Shown: positions 52,132 through 62,425, counted from the stretch's first letter. The stretch is DNA of 64,000 nucleotides from Paenisporosarcina macmurdoensis (GCF_042658845.1 NZ_JBHSRI010000002.1:124001-188000), one strand, 5' to 3'. Numbers and translations: made by a program. Notes: a model not told the origin generated them from the letters alone.

Positions 52132-54303
52132 ATGTCTAACAAAAAATTTATTGCTTCTACAATTACAGCAGCAGCTGTAGCGGCAGCATTCGTACCTGCA
52201 GCATCTGCAGATGAAGTTGCCTTTACTGATGTTAGTGATCGCTACGCGGAAGCCGTTAATTTCCTAGTAGGAAATGGTATTACAAGTGGTAAGTCTACTA
52301 CTGCATTTGGTACTTCTGAGAAAATCTCACGTGTGGATGCGGCAGTCCTAATTGCAAATGCATTAGGTGCAGAAAAGGATGCTACATATGAAGATTCTGG
52401 ATTTACAGATGTGCCAGCTCGAGCTAAATGGGCAGTTGATGCATTGACAGAGTGGGGCGTAGTAAACGGGTTCGATGAAGACACGTTTGGTGCTTACAGT
52501 CCTTTAACACGTAATCAAGCGGCTATGATTCTTGCAAATGCAGCTCAATTAGACGTTAATTTAAACGTAACAAAAACTAAATTTACAGATGTAAATGATC
52601 GTTTTTCACCATATGTAGATGCTCTTGTAAAAGCTGGAATCGCATTTGGTAAAACAGATACACAATTCGGTGCGAATGATAATGTACAACGCGGTGAAAT
52701 GGCTTTATTCATCGAACGCGCGAAAGAGCATTTCGGTTATATGGACTTAATGGTTATGCATACGAATGATACTCACGCATACTTGGATAATGCACCTCTT
52801 CGTGCAACAACTGTTAAAGAAATTCGTGCAGCTTATGACAACACATTATTACTCGATGCTGGAGATGTATTCTCTGGAGATCTTTACTTTAATAAATACC
52901 AAGGTGAAGCTGATTTAGCCTTCATGAACTATATTGGCTATGATGCAATGACTTTTGGAAACCATGAATTTGATTTAGGTTCAAGTGCAGCTGGGCATCA
53001 AGCATTAGCAGATTTCATTGGTGGTGCAGAATTCCCACTTGTATCAGCAAACGTAGATTTCTCGAAAGATGATTTATTCGATGGTCTTCAAAAAAATGTA
53101 TATACATCTGATTACAACAATGGTGAAATTTACGATGGTGTAATTGCAAATGTAAATGGTGAAGCAGTTGGGATTTTTGGACTAACGACTGAAGAAACAA
53201 AAAATATTTCTAGCACTGGTGAAGTAGATATTACAAACTACATTGATGCTGCCAACGAAGCTGTAGCTGCTTTTGAAGCAAAAGGTGTCGATAAAATCAT
53301 CGCTATTACTCATATTGGTTTCGATGATTCCGAGAAATTTGATAATGATAAATTATTGGCAGAAACTGTTGAGGGTATAGATATTATTGTAGGCGGACAC
53401 ACACATGCGAAAGTAGAAGAGCCTTTCGTATCACAAGAATTTGCAGCTCCAACAATCATCGTACAAGCAAATGAATACGGTAAATTCTTAGGTACGCTAG
53501 ATGTTTCTTTCAATCCATGGGGTGAAATCACATTATATGCAGGCGAATTGCTAGACACTTCTAAAGACATCACACCAGATCAAGGTGCGGTTAACTTGTT
53601 GGCACCATACAAAGCTGGAGTAGAAGAACTTAAAGCACAAGAAACTGGCGCAGTTGCAAAAGTTGCATTAGACGGTAGCCGTATAGCTGATAATGCAGAT
53701 GGGTCGGGTGTTCGTTCTTCAGAAACAAACTTAGGTAACTTGATGACAGATGGTATGTTAGCAAAAGCTAAAACGATTAATTCTAAAACAACGATTGCTA
53801 TTCAAAATGGTGGGGGAATTCGTGCCTCAATGGACCAAGGTCCAATTACGGTTGGTGAAGTATTAAAAGTAATGCCTTTCGGTAATGCTTTAGCAATCAT
53901 GGAAGTAACTGGTAAAGAATTACTTGGAGCTCTTGAAATTAGTGTAAGTCAAGCACCAAAAGAAAACGGTGGATTCCTTCATGTTGCAGGTATGAAATTC
54001 AAATACGACAGCACTAAAGTGGCTGGAGAACGTGTTACTGAAGTTAAGGTTCTCGAAGGCGCAGATTATGTGGCATTAGACGAAGCTAAAACATACACAG
54101 TAGCAACAAATTCTTTCACTGCTAAAGGTGGAGATGGTTTCACAATGTTTGGTAAAGCTTATGCTGAAGGTCGCGTTTCTGAGCCAGGATTTGTAGATTA
54201 TGAAAACTTCATTGAATACATTACATCTTTAGATGAAGTAAACCCAACTGTTGAAGGTCGCATCGTCGACGTTAGCAAGGTTGCAGCAACATTAGCTAAT
54301 TAA
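52132..54303 (+). CDS. SLH-anchored 5'-nucleotidase / metallophosphoesterase
   Basis: 723 residues. A signal peptide (VPAASA) is followed by three SLH repeats (about 28-200) and a metallophosphoesterase domain (from ~205): MHTNDTHAYLD, LLLDAGDVFSG, FGNHEFD, ITHIGFD and GGHTHA give the two-metal site. The 5'-nucleotidase C-terminal domain (NLGNLMTDGM, IQNGGGIRASMDQG, FTAKGGDGFTMF) stacks the nucleotide base. It should hydrolyse nucleotides or UDP-sugars at the cell surface for phosphate and nucleoside uptake. A strong GAGGAGG ribosome site precedes it; expression may be high, given the Ala-rich codon-regular N-terminus. Confidence 0.94.
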   Translation: MSNKKFIASTITAAAVAAAFVPAASADEVAFTDVSDRYAEAVNFLVGNGITSGKSTTAFGTSEKISRVDAAVLIANALGAEKDATYEDSGFTDVPARAKWAVDALTEWGVVNGFDEDTFGAYSPLTRNQAAMILANAAQLDVNLNVTKTKFTDVNDRFSPYVDALVKAGIAFGKTDTQFGANDNVQRGEMALFIERAKEHFGYMDLMVMHTNDTHAYLDNAPLRATTVKEIRAAYDNTLLLDAGDVFSGDLYFNKYQGEADLAFMNYIGYDAMTFGNHEFDLGSSAAGHQALADFIGGAEFPLVSANVDFSKDDLFDGLQKNVYTSDYNNGEIYDGVIANVNGEAVGIFGLTTEETKNISSTGEVDITNYIDAANEAVAAFEAKGVDKIIAITHIGFDDSEKFDNDKLLAETVEGIDIIVGGHTHAKVEEPFVSQEFAAPTIIVQANEYGKFLGTLDVSFNPWGEITLYAGELLDTSKDITPDQGAVNLLAPYKAGVEELKAQETGAVAKVALDGSRIADNADGSGVRSSETNLGNLMTDGMLAKAKTINSKTTIAIQNGGGIRASMDQGPITVGEVLKVMPFGNALAIMEVTGKELLGALEISVSQAPKENGGFLHVAGMKFKYDSTKVAGERVTEVKVLEGADYVALDEAKTYTVATNSFTAKGGDGFTMFGKAYAEGRVSEPGFVDYENFIEYITSLDEVNPTVEGRIVDVSKVAATLAN

Positions 54304-54309
54304 TAACTA

Positions 54310-54348
54310 AAAAAATCCTGATCAGCATTTGCTGGTCAGGATTTTTTT
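54310..54348. terminator. Bidirectional terminator
   Basis: AAAAAATCCTGATCAGCA pairs with TGCTGGTCAGGATTTTTT, between convergent genes. Confidence 0.92.
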
Positions 54349-54350
54349 TA

Positions 54351-55304
54351 TTAACGATTCATTGCTTTATCGAGTAATGCAGAGCGTCTTGCTTCTTTTT
54401 CTTTTTCATATTGTGTAACAAAACTTTGCACATGACTTTCAGCTAAATTATTTGCTTTTAATTCGTTTTCAATAACACCTACGATTTGATAGAACACTTT
54501 GTCCGTTCGACCTTCAAGTTCAGCAGCTGCTGATGAATACTTGTTGTAGAAGTAAGCATAATTAACAGATTCGCCATTCGCTATTTTAGCTTGATATTCA
54601 CTATAAGCTCTTCCGACTAAAGCATCAACTCTTGAACTAGCTTGCCCTTGTAAACTAGACATGACAGGTTCATATTTACCTTTAATGCTAGCGACAGTTA
54701 CGCGCTCTACATTAGCAGGAGGAGGAGTAGTTGTTGAACCACCATTTGAAGAACCGCTACCACCTGTAGAACCACCGTTTCCAGAAGAACCGCTAGTGTT
54801 ACCTGAAGAACCACCAGTGCTACCTGTAGAACTACCATTCCCAGAAGAAGTACCATTTTCACCAGTGCTAGATGTTCCACCACTACCAGAAGTGCTGCCA
54901 CTGCCAGAAGAACTGCCTCCAGTCGATGAAGTAGTTCCTTCATTAGAGTTTGTTGAAGTTCCTGACGTGTCTTCTTCAGAAGAAGAGGATTCAGTTCCTG
55001 TAGAAGAATCTGTTCCATCACCTTCAGTTGAAGTTGAAGTTGATCCAGTATTTCCAGGAACGTCAGATTCAACAATATTGCCATCTTCGTCTAACTCTAT
55101 AGTTGAGCCATCTGGTAATTCGATATTAAAAGTCTCTCTTGTAATTTCAGTTACTTCTGAATCCGCTACGTCATATTCTTTAAATTTCAATAAATATATG
55201 ACATACGATCCACCTAAAAGGATTACAATTCCAAAAACAACTAGCAATCGTTTTAACCAAGTGGGAAATCTCTTTTTTGTTCGTTCGTTTCCATTTTTTT
55301 GCAT
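54351..55304 (-). CDS. Membrane-anchored protein with Gly/Ser/Thr-rich stalk
   Basis: 317 residues. A basic N-terminus (KKRFPTWLKR) and one membrane helix (~19-41) are followed by a short outer segment, then ~110 residues made almost only of Gly, Ser, Thr, Asn (about 90-205). A helical C-terminal domain of ~105 residues follows (ASIKGKYEPVMSSLQGQASS, SAAAELEGRTDKVFYQIVGVIENELK). It looks like a surface stalk holding a small helical domain outside the membrane. I do not recognise that domain. The stalk's DNA reads open on the other strand as a Pro/Glu-rich frame, which I treat as an artefact. Confidence 0.72.
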   Translation of the reverse strand: MQKNGNERTKKRFPTWLKRLLVVFGIVILLGGSYVIYLLKFKEYDVADSEVTEITRETFNIELPDGSTIELDEDGNIVESDVPGNTGSTSTSTEGDGTDSSTGTESSSSEEDTSGTSTNSNEGTTSSTGGSSSGSGSTSGSGGTSSTGENGTSSGNGSSTGSTGGSSGNTSGSSGNGGSTGGSGSSNGGSTTTPPPANVERVTVASIKGKYEPVMSSLQGQASSRVDALVGRAYSEYQAKIANGESVNYAYFYNKYSSAAAELEGRTDKVFYQIVGVIENELKANNLAESHVQSFVTQYEKEKEARRSALLDKAMNR

Positions 55305-55669
55305 AATCTATCTCCTATACTTAATTAATTTGTATATCTTTAGACAAGTATAGCAACATTTCGACAAGAAAAACATATATTTGAAGTCTTTAACCAAATC
55401 CCACCTTTTGTCCTAAGTGGTTTTATTGGAAAGTTATAGAAAAAATAATAACAAATATTCTCACATTAATAGTAGTTATTAGGTATAAAATAGTGTAAAG
55501 TAGTTCTAAAGGTTTTGATTTTGCTAACTTTATGGCAAAAAATGAATTTTTTCTGTTATCTTGTAATATTATGGGTTTTCTTGTGGGGTTCCAGGAACTA
55601 AAAATAGTAATAAATATTTTAGTTTTAATCTTGTATAAATAATGAACACATAAGAGGAGGAAATTATTA
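55305..55669. other. Intergenic region between divergent surface-protein genes
   Basis: 365 bp of AT-rich sequence containing the promoters for both flanking genes. No further gene or repeat was seen. GAGGAGG lies just before the 55670 start. Confidence 0.5.
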
Positions 55670-57496
55670 ATGAAGAAAAAGTTATTAAAAACAGCAATGA
55701 TAAGCGCAGTTGCATTTACACCAGTATTAGCAGTAGGAGTAAATGTTGACAAGGCAAGTGCGGCAACTACCGATATCCAAACAGACTACATGACTATGAG
55801 TGTTGTAGAGAAAGAAATTTTAAATGATTCAATGGCAGTCTTTGCACAAACATTAAATACAGGTAAATTTGTTCAAACTACATTACCGGTGAGCTATACA
55901 ACAACAAAGACAAGAAACGAATTTATTCAAAGTCTTTCAACATTATTAGCACCTTTACCTTCTGACTCGGCTACTATCTCTTCAGATTTACAAGCTCGTT
56001 TTACTGCCTTCGAAAATTCGTTCCCTGTTGCTGCATCAGCTGATGCACAAGTGTTAAGTCCTTATTTGGAGCAAGTTGCTACTATTATTGCAGATGAAGT
56101 AGAGAAATTTAATCCTGCAAATGATCAAGTTGACGTTGCACCATTGTTTAATACTATTAAAAATAGACTCATGAATGAAGCACCAATACCAGTTACAGTA
56201 GAAGATTATATTAAATATCCTTCTACAGGGGATGCTGCGTCATTAGTTGACCAAGTAAATGCAGCTGTAGGACCTGGACCTGTAACACCACCACCACCAA
56301 CTCCTGAACCACCTGTTGAAGATAATGGAGATGGCGAAATTTCAACTGGTGGAGACACTGTTGAAAACAATCCACAACAAGTAATTGATGCAATCAATGC
56401 TGCAGATACTGTTGATGAACTAGTTATCACACTTGAAGGTACAGATACTGAAGTGGCTATTCCTGGAACAATCTTTAATGCACTAGAAAATAAAAATTCT
56501 GATGCTGTAATCATTGTTGAAACTTCGACAGGAGCATATGAATTGCCTGTTTCAGCTGTTGATCTTGAAGCTTTAGCTGAACAGTTGAATGTAACAACTG
56601 CTGAATTAAAAATAGTAATCAAAGTTTCTGAAGTACAAGCACCAGGACTGGTAAACGCTCAATATGATGTTATTCTTCCATCTATTGATTTTGAAGTGAC
56701 TATTGTTGCACCAAATGGTGAGTCAATTGTTCTTAACTTCTTCCCACAACCAGTTAAGCGTTCTATTACTGCTACAAAACAATTAGCTGCATTAACTACT
56801 GTTGGAGTAATAGTTGTGAATGGTCAAGTTCGTGGAGTACCTACTTTTGTTACACCGGGAAATACAACTGCTAATCTTTACCGTGCAGGAAACTCTACTT
56901 ATACACTAGTAGAAAACTTCAAAACGTTTAAAGATGTTAACAATGGTGCTAACTGGTCTGAACAATATGTTGAGAAATTAGCTTCACGTTTAATCGTTTC
57001 TGGAACAACTGCAGAAACATATTCACCTAACCGTTCGATTACTCGTGGTGAGTTCGCTTCAATTTTATCTCGCGGACTAGGTTTAGTAGCTAAAAATCCA
57101 AATGTAACATTCTCAGATGTTTCATCTACTCAAGCATTCAACAGAAATGCTGAAATTGCTGCAGTAGTAGAAGCTGGAATTGTAAATGGATATAAGGATG
57201 GTAAATTCCGTCCGTACCAAGAAATTAATCGTGGTGAAGCCGCAATTATGATCAGTAAAGCCCTAGAATATTATGGTGCTGACTTGGTTACTTTAGATAA
57301 AACTAAAAAAGCATCAAACTTTGAAGATTATCGATATATCGGAACAACTACTCGTCCACATATTGAAAAAGTTCTTCAAGCAGGATACATCAATGGGTAT
57401 AGTGATGGATCTTACAAATCATCAAATGATGCAAGCCGTGCTGAAATGGCACGTATCTTGTATGACTTCTTGAATTCTATCGAATTCATTAACTAG
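55670..57496 (+). CDS. Secreted protein with C-terminal SLH triplet
   Basis: 608 residues. A signal peptide (to about residue 32, SAA) is followed by an unknown helical domain (35-190), a Pro-rich hinge (TPPPPTPEPPVEDNGDG), a mixed region (220-400) and three SLH repeats at the end (~420-605: FKDVNNGANWSEQY, RSITRGEFASILSRG, GYKDGKFRPYQEINRGEAAI, GYSDGSYKSSNDASRAEMARI). The central ~250-360 part resembles repeated beta-modules found in Bacillales surface proteins but I cannot name it. It attaches to the wall through its C-terminus. Function unknown. Confidence 0.85.
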   Translation: MKKKLLKTAMISAVAFTPVLAVGVNVDKASAATTDIQTDYMTMSVVEKEILNDSMAVFAQTLNTGKFVQTTLPVSYTTTKTRNEFIQSLSTLLAPLPSDSATISSDLQARFTAFENSFPVAASADAQVLSPYLEQVATIIADEVEKFNPANDQVDVAPLFNTIKNRLMNEAPIPVTVEDYIKYPSTGDAASLVDQVNAAVGPGPVTPPPPTPEPPVEDNGDGEISTGGDTVENNPQQVIDAINAADTVDELVITLEGTDTEVAIPGTIFNALENKNSDAVIIVETSTGAYELPVSAVDLEALAEQLNVTTAELKIVIKVSEVQAPGLVNAQYDVILPSIDFEVTIVAPNGESIVLNFFPQPVKRSITATKQLAALTTVGVIVVNGQVRGVPTFVTPGNTTANLYRAGNSTYTLVENFKTFKDVNNGANWSEQYVEKLASRLIVSGTTAETYSPNRSITRGEFASILSRGLGLVAKNPNVTFSDVSSTQAFNRNAEIAAVVEAGIVNGYKDGKFRPYQEINRGEAAIMISKALEYYGADLVTLDKTKKASNFEDYRYIGTTTRPHIEKVLQAGYINGYSDGSYKSSNDASRAEMARILYDFLNSIEFIN

Positions 57497-57510
57497 TATG
57501 ACGAATATTA

Positions 57511-57551
57511 CAAAAAAGGGTGCATGGATTTCCTCATGCATCCTTTTTTTT
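57511..57551 (+). terminator. Terminator after the SLH protein gene
   Basis: AAAAAAGGGTGCATGgA pairs with TCATGCATCCTTTTTT. Confidence 0.9.
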
Positions 57552-57700
57552 GTGACAAAATAATCATGTAAATATGTAAAGTGAACATTTTCCGGTTAAA
57601 TATTACAAAATATAGACCAAATGAAATATAGAATTTTGCAAAAATATGACGTATGCTAATTGGTAGATTAAAGAAATGAAAGAAATTGGAGGGCGAATGA

Positions 57701-59155
57701 GTGAAAAAGTGGATTAGTTTGGTGGCATTGATTTTAGTGGTGTCGATTTTTGTACCATTGAAGCCGGCATCAGCAAACACATCATTTTCAGATGTTGGAA
57801 CGACGCATAGGGCACAGGCAGAAATTTATTATCTTGTACAAGGCGGAATAGTAGGGGGAGTATCGTCTACTCAATTTGTACCCGATAAACATGTAACACG
57901 CGGAGAAGCTGCTGCTATGATCGGTCGTGCATTAGGTTTGAATGGAGAGCGTTTAGAGACTAAGTTCTCTGATGTCTCATCAAGCAACTTCGCATCCGGT
58001 TACATAAAACAAATGGTTGAAAAAGGAATTATATCAGGTTATCCAGATGGAACTTTCAAACCTTATACAACATTAACTCGTGGTCAAATGGCCGTTCTTA
58101 TGAATCGTGCATTTAATTACGGAGCAAATACAGTAAGTGTGGCAAGTTCTACATTAATGGACAAAGGCATTGCACAAGGTATGTCTGATGGTACATTTGG
58201 ACAAGAACTTACTATCAAACGTGGAGACTTTGCCGTTTTCTTAGCTCGCGGTGTTAACACGAAATTCCGAACTGTTCAAACTGAGACTTTTGAGCAAACG
58301 ATGTACGTAAACACAAATGATTTATACTTCAGAGTAGGCCCTAATACTTCATACCCTTGGATGTTAAAACTTCAAAAAGGACAAGAAGTAAAATATTCGT
58401 ATGCGGTTGGAGAATGGTCTGTCATCAAAGTTGATGACTTAGTTGGATTCGTACATAATTCGTATATTCAATTACAAAAACCTTCAACAACTATACCTAC
58501 ACCACCAACTGGTGGAACATTGTCTGACTTAACCGTCATTATTGATCCAGGTCACGGTGGCACTGATCCAGGTGGTTCAGGTAATGGATTCGTTGAAAAA
58601 AATGTCGTATTGAATGTTGCTAACCATATGAACTCTTATTTTGCAAAAACATCAATTAAGTCTTATATGACACGTACAAGTGATACTTATATTACCTTGC
58701 CTTTCCGAACAGAATTTGCTGCGAGATATAAAGGTGATGCATTTGTAAGTTTGCATACAAATGCTTTAAATGGAACCGCGAACGGACAAGAGTCATTTTA
58801 TTATGCACAAACTGCCTCTACTAATCCATATGTTAAAGAATCGCGAGCATTAGCTATTTATTCTCAAAATAGAATGCAAGAAACATGGAACTTAACAAAT
58901 CGTGGAGTAAATCCATTTGGATATGGAAATTTCCATGTTCTACGTGAGAATACAATGCCAGCAACATTAGTAGAGATGGGCTTTATTGATAGCCCGAAAG
59001 ATATCACCTATATTAAATCAGAAACTGAACGTCAAAAAATGGGTAAAGCCCTTTTCTTGGCGACATTAGATTACTTCTATCATTATAAAGGGCGACAAGA
59101 TGTCCTACCTTTATACAAACAATTCGGTGCAACTCCAAGCAAAAGGTTGCATTAA
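57701..59155 (+). CDS. SLH-anchored N-acetylmuramoyl-L-alanine amidase
   Basis: 484 residues from GTG 57701, eight bases after GGAGG. A signal peptide (KPASA) leads to three SLH repeats (~27-195), an SH3-like segment (YVNTNDLYFRVGPNTSYPW, ~205-260) and an Amidase_3 domain: VIIDPGHGGTDPGG (Zn His), VEKNVVLNVA (Glu), FVSLHTNA (His) and VEMGFIDS (catalytic Glu). It cuts the bond between MurNAc and L-Ala in peptidoglycan, so it acts in wall turnover or cell separation. Confidence 0.94.
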   Translation: MKKWISLVALILVVSIFVPLKPASANTSFSDVGTTHRAQAEIYYLVQGGIVGGVSSTQFVPDKHVTRGEAAAMIGRALGLNGERLETKFSDVSSSNFASGYIKQMVEKGIISGYPDGTFKPYTTLTRGQMAVLMNRAFNYGANTVSVASSTLMDKGIAQGMSDGTFGQELTIKRGDFAVFLARGVNTKFRTVQTETFEQTMYVNTNDLYFRVGPNTSYPWMLKLQKGQEVKYSYAVGEWSVIKVDDLVGFVHNSYIQLQKPSTTIPTPPTGGTLSDLTVIIDPGHGGTDPGGSGNGFVEKNVVLNVANHMNSYFAKTSIKSYMTRTSDTYITLPFRTEFAARYKGDAFVSLHTNALNGTANGQESFYYAQTASTNPYVKESRALAIYSQNRMQETWNLTNRGVNPFGYGNFHVLRENTMPATLVEMGFIDSPKDITYIKSETERQKMGKALFLATLDYFYHYKGRQDVLPLYKQFGATPSKRLH

Positions 59156-59156
59156 T

Positions 59157-59198
59157 AAACAAGCCCGGAATGTGTAAAAACATTTCGGGCTTGTTTTA
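59157..59198 (+). terminator. Terminator after the amidase gene
   Basis: AAACAAGCCCGGAATG pairs with CATTTCGGGCTTGTTT. Confidence 0.92.
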
Positions 59199-59253
59199 AT
59201 AACAATTAAAATAGGGTATGATTCTAGTAGATACATAGAAAGAAGGTCAATCA

Positions 59254-61140
59254 ATGAAGAGGTGGCTTGTTTTAATCACATTACTTGGTATGGTGATTTT
59301 CCCTACCAATAGTTCTGCAGAACAATCTTCTAAATATTTAATCCACTCGACGGTTTCTGATATTCAAAAAATGATGAAACAAGAAAACGTGACCGCATCT
59401 TTTGAGGTGTTACCAATAGTCGAATTGGAATTAACACCTACTGAATTACAATTTATAAAAAAATCTTATCCAAATGCAAGCGTTTCATTAGTACAAGAAT
59501 ATGAGATTGCTGCATATACAGATAAAATACCTGCTCAGTTTCCCATGATTAAGACTGTACCTACTCAAACAGTTCCATATACGGGAAAAGGTGTGAAGGT
59601 TGGAGTTTTAGATACCGGTATTGACGTTGATCACCCAGATTTAAAAGTTGCTGGCGGGATTTGTACAATGGATATAGAAAATTGTTCTTCAGGCACTTCT
59701 TATGATGATGATAATGGACATGGAACTCATGTAGCTGGAATCATAGCAGCACTACAAAACAATCAAGGTATTGTTGGAATCGCTCCAAATGTTGAATTGT
59801 ACGCGATAAAATCTTTGGGTCGTGGAGGTAGTTCATCTACGATTATTGCAAAGGGCATAGAATGGGCAATCAACAATAACATAGACATATTAAATTTAAG
59901 TATTACAACAACACTCGGACCAGATATCATGCAGAAATTTATTGAAGTTGCATATGATAGCGGCATGATTATTGTAGGGGCCGCAGGTAATGAAGGAGCA
60001 ACAAGAGGTGTTCAATATCCTGCACTATATGAAGATGTAATTGCTATTTCTTCGGTAAATTCAGAAAAAAAGATTACTGCAACTTCATCTACTGGGGAAA
60101 AAATTGAATTAGCGGCTCCAGGATTTGAAATTACTAGTACCTATCCATTAGATAAATATACTGAGGGGAAGGGCTATGCTACCTTGTCCGGAACATCAAT
60201 GGCAGCGCCTCATGTCACTGGGATTGCAGCTTTGTATAAAGAAAGATTTCCTAGCTTTTCAAATAGTAAAATAAGAGAATTATTGACTTCGCGGTCAGAG
60301 GATTTAGGACCCGTTGGAAGAGATATACAATATGGGTTTGGATTAGTACAATATCAAAATAATATAGATGATATCCCTTTTTTAAATTATGAATTATCTA
60401 AAGGTAAAATAACGATAAATCTTCAAAATAAAGAAAATGTGAAATCTATCGAATTATTGTTTAACGGAGAGGTAATTGCTCCTAAATCTCTTGGTGTCTG
60501 GGAAGTCTATCAAGTAGCTGGTTCCCATAAAGTCATTGCAGATTATGTAGAAACCACCGGAAAGATACATCAAGATATATTTAATATCGATGTTATTGAA
60601 CCTAAATTCACAGACATCTCGCCATCTCTATGGTACTCAAGTCATATTGCATATCTTGGTTACAACAATATTATTTACGGTAAGACTGATGGATCATTCC
60701 AACCGAATGTCCAAATTACGCGTGGAGAAGCTGTTGCTTTACTAGGAAGGGCACTTGGACTGAACGGTGAACCACGACAAACGAAATTTAAAGATGTGGG
60801 AAGTGGATTTTTTGCTTCAGGATATATCCAGTCAGCATTTGATTCTGGCTATGTAAGTGGCTTTCCAGACGGCACATTTAGACCGAGTCAACCAGTTACA
60901 CGTGCTGAAATGGCAATATTAATGGCTAAGATGTATGAATTACCTTTTGACGAATCTATACCAAACCGATTTAAAGATATAAATCCGGAAATGATGAGCT
61001 ATGAATCGATTCGTGCACTTGGGGAATCTGGCATTACATTAGGATATCCTGATGGAACTTTCCAGGCAAATCAACATATGACAAGGTTTTCTTTCAGTGT
61101 CTTTGTTGCAAGGGCCGAGGAGCCAAATATGTTCAAATAA
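59254..61140 (+). CDS. SLH-anchored subtilisin-like serine protease
   Basis: 628 residues. A signal peptide (~22) and an I9-like propeptide (25-95) are followed by a subtilase S8 domain (~105-370) with intact triad: VLDTGIDVDHPD (Asp ~119), DNGHGTHVAG (His ~155), SGTSMAAPHVTG (Ser ~315), and oxyanion Asn in AAGNEG. A ~90-residue beta domain follows, then three SLH repeats (~450-625). It is a cell-wall-bound protease, probably autoprocessed. GAAAGAAGG precedes the ATG. It may process neighbouring surface proteins or degrade extracellular protein. Confidence 0.94.
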   Translation: MKRWLVLITLLGMVIFPTNSSAEQSSKYLIHSTVSDIQKMMKQENVTASFEVLPIVELELTPTELQFIKKSYPNASVSLVQEYEIAAYTDKIPAQFPMIKTVPTQTVPYTGKGVKVGVLDTGIDVDHPDLKVAGGICTMDIENCSSGTSYDDDNGHGTHVAGIIAALQNNQGIVGIAPNVELYAIKSLGRGGSSSTIIAKGIEWAINNNIDILNLSITTTLGPDIMQKFIEVAYDSGMIIVGAAGNEGATRGVQYPALYEDVIAISSVNSEKKITATSSTGEKIELAAPGFEITSTYPLDKYTEGKGYATLSGTSMAAPHVTGIAALYKERFPSFSNSKIRELLTSRSEDLGPVGRDIQYGFGLVQYQNNIDDIPFLNYELSKGKITINLQNKENVKSIELLFNGEVIAPKSLGVWEVYQVAGSHKVIADYVETTGKIHQDIFNIDVIEPKFTDISPSLWYSSHIAYLGYNNIIYGKTDGSFQPNVQITRGEAVALLGRALGLNGEPRQTKFKDVGSGFFASGYIQSAFDSGYVSGFPDGTFRPSQPVTRAEMAILMAKMYELPFDESIPNRFKDINPEMMSYESIRALGESGITLGYPDGTFQANQHMTRFSFSVFVARAEEPNMFK

Positions 61141-61145
61141 AATAG

Positions 61146-61187
61146 TGGTCATCAAAGCTAATAGCTTTGATGACCACTATTTTCATA
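61146..61187 (+). terminator. Terminator after the subtilase gene
   Basis: AGTGGTCATCAAAGCT pairs with AGCTTTGATGACCACT and T-rich sequence. Confidence 0.92.
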
Positions 61188-61329
61188 TAGAACCAGTTGT
61201 AACACAACTGTAATGTAATCGTAAAGTAAGTATCTCGAAAAATCTGATATTATTTAAAACAGGTTGTAATTAATAGAGATAAGATGCATGAGCATCTAAG
61301 ATATAAAAAAACATTACATGAGGTGGAAA

Positions 61330-62412
61330 ATGAAGAAACGTATTATTCAGATGATTATCGCTGTGTTACTGATTTCAGTGGCGCCATTTATGACGACTCA
61401 AGCCAGTGCTGCAACAGGAAATGAAATCGTGAACTACGCTAAAGCATTACTAGGCGTTCGATACCAATATGGTGGAACTACTCCAACAGGATTCGATTGC
61501 TCAGGATATACATCTTATGTATATAAAAAAGCAGGCGTTACACTTCAAAGAACCGCACAACAACAATATGGACAAGGATCTTCCGTTTCAAAATCAAATT
61601 TACAAGCTGGAGACTTAGTTTTCTTCAATAACTTAGGTCGCGGAGCTACTCACGTTGGAATATACATAGGGAATAGTAATTTCATTTCCGCTGAATCTGA
61701 AGGTATTGCAATAAGTAGCATAAATGACCCTTACTATTGGGGTAAATATTATGTTGGAGCTAAACGATTGATTAGTGCACCAGTTGCAACACCAGCACCA
61801 GCACCAGCACCAGCACCAGCACCAGCACCAGCACCAGCACCAGCACCAACTTCACCACCTGTAACAAATGGTAACTTTGCAGATGTTGCTTCAAGTCATC
61901 CTGCATATGCAGCAATCAAGTCATTAAATATTGATGGCGTAATTAGTGGTTATGAAAACCAACAATTCCGTCCAACTACTGAAGTTACTCGTGGTCAAGC
62001 AGCAGCTATGATAAATCGAGTATTAAAATTAACACCTTCAAAAGCAGTAACATTTACAGATGTTGCAACTAACCACTCATTTGCAAAAGATATTGCAGCA
62101 ATGAATGAAGCTGGTATTATCCTAGGATATACATCAGGTAAAAAATACGGGATGTATGATTCATTATCAAAATCTCAATTAGCTGTCATTTTAGATCGTG
62201 CATTTAAAATTACACAATCACAACAAAACCAAGTTCAAACTGCAAGTAGCTATAATGATGTACCAACTACATATTGGGCATATAAACCGATTGTTGCATT
62301 AAAAACAATTGATTTAACAACAGTTTTCCAAACAACAAATTACTCAGTAAATGATTCAACTGACCGCGCAGAATTTTCAGCGGCTTTATATAGCTCAATC
62401 GAAGCTAAATAA
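61330..62412 (+). CDS. SLH-anchored NlpC/P60 endopeptidase
   Basis: 360 residues from ATG 61330, with GAGGTGG upstream. A signal peptide ends near ASAAT. An NlpC/P60 domain (~30-145) has GVRYQYGGTTPTGFDCSGY (Cys), ATHVGIYIG (His) and the final polar residue (SAES in place of the usual HAS). A Pro-Ala stalk of about ten repeats follows (a 6-bp DNA microsatellite, 61790-61850), then three SLH repeats (~180-360). Compared with the protein at 38088, which has the same catalytic domain, this one is anchored to the wall. Confidence 0.93.
   Translation: MKKRIIQMIIAVLLISVAPFMTTQASAATGNEIVNYAKALLGVRYQYGGTTPTGFDCSGYTSYVYKKAGVTLQRTAQQQYGQGSSVSKSNLQAGDLVFFNNLGRGATHVGIYIGNSNFISAESEGIAISSINDPYYWGKYYVGAKRLISAPVATPAPAPAPAPAPAPAPAPAPTSPPVTNGNFADVASSHPAYAAIKSLNIDGVISGYENQQFRPTTEVTRGQAAAMINRVLKLTPSKAVTFTDVATNHSFAKDIAAMNEAGIILGYTSGKKYGMYDSLSKSQLAVILDRAFKITQSQQNQVQTASSYNDVPTTYWAYKPIVALKTIDLTTVFQTTNYSVNDSTDRAEFSAALYSSIEAK
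61790..61850 (+). repeat. Hexanucleotide microsatellite encoding a Pro-Ala linker
   Basis: About nine tandem copies of GCACCA in the NlpC/P60 gene. Units of 6 bp keep the frame, so copy-number changes would change only linker length. Confidence 0.9.
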
Positions 62413-62425
62413 TCGCATTTCAAAT

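Noticed and set aside
54661..55353. Plus-strand 230-codon Pro/Glu-rich open frame
   Set aside because: It is the antisense of the Gly/Ser/Thr-rich stalk gene; simple codon repeats keep the other strand open. It has no ribosome site and no recognisable domain.
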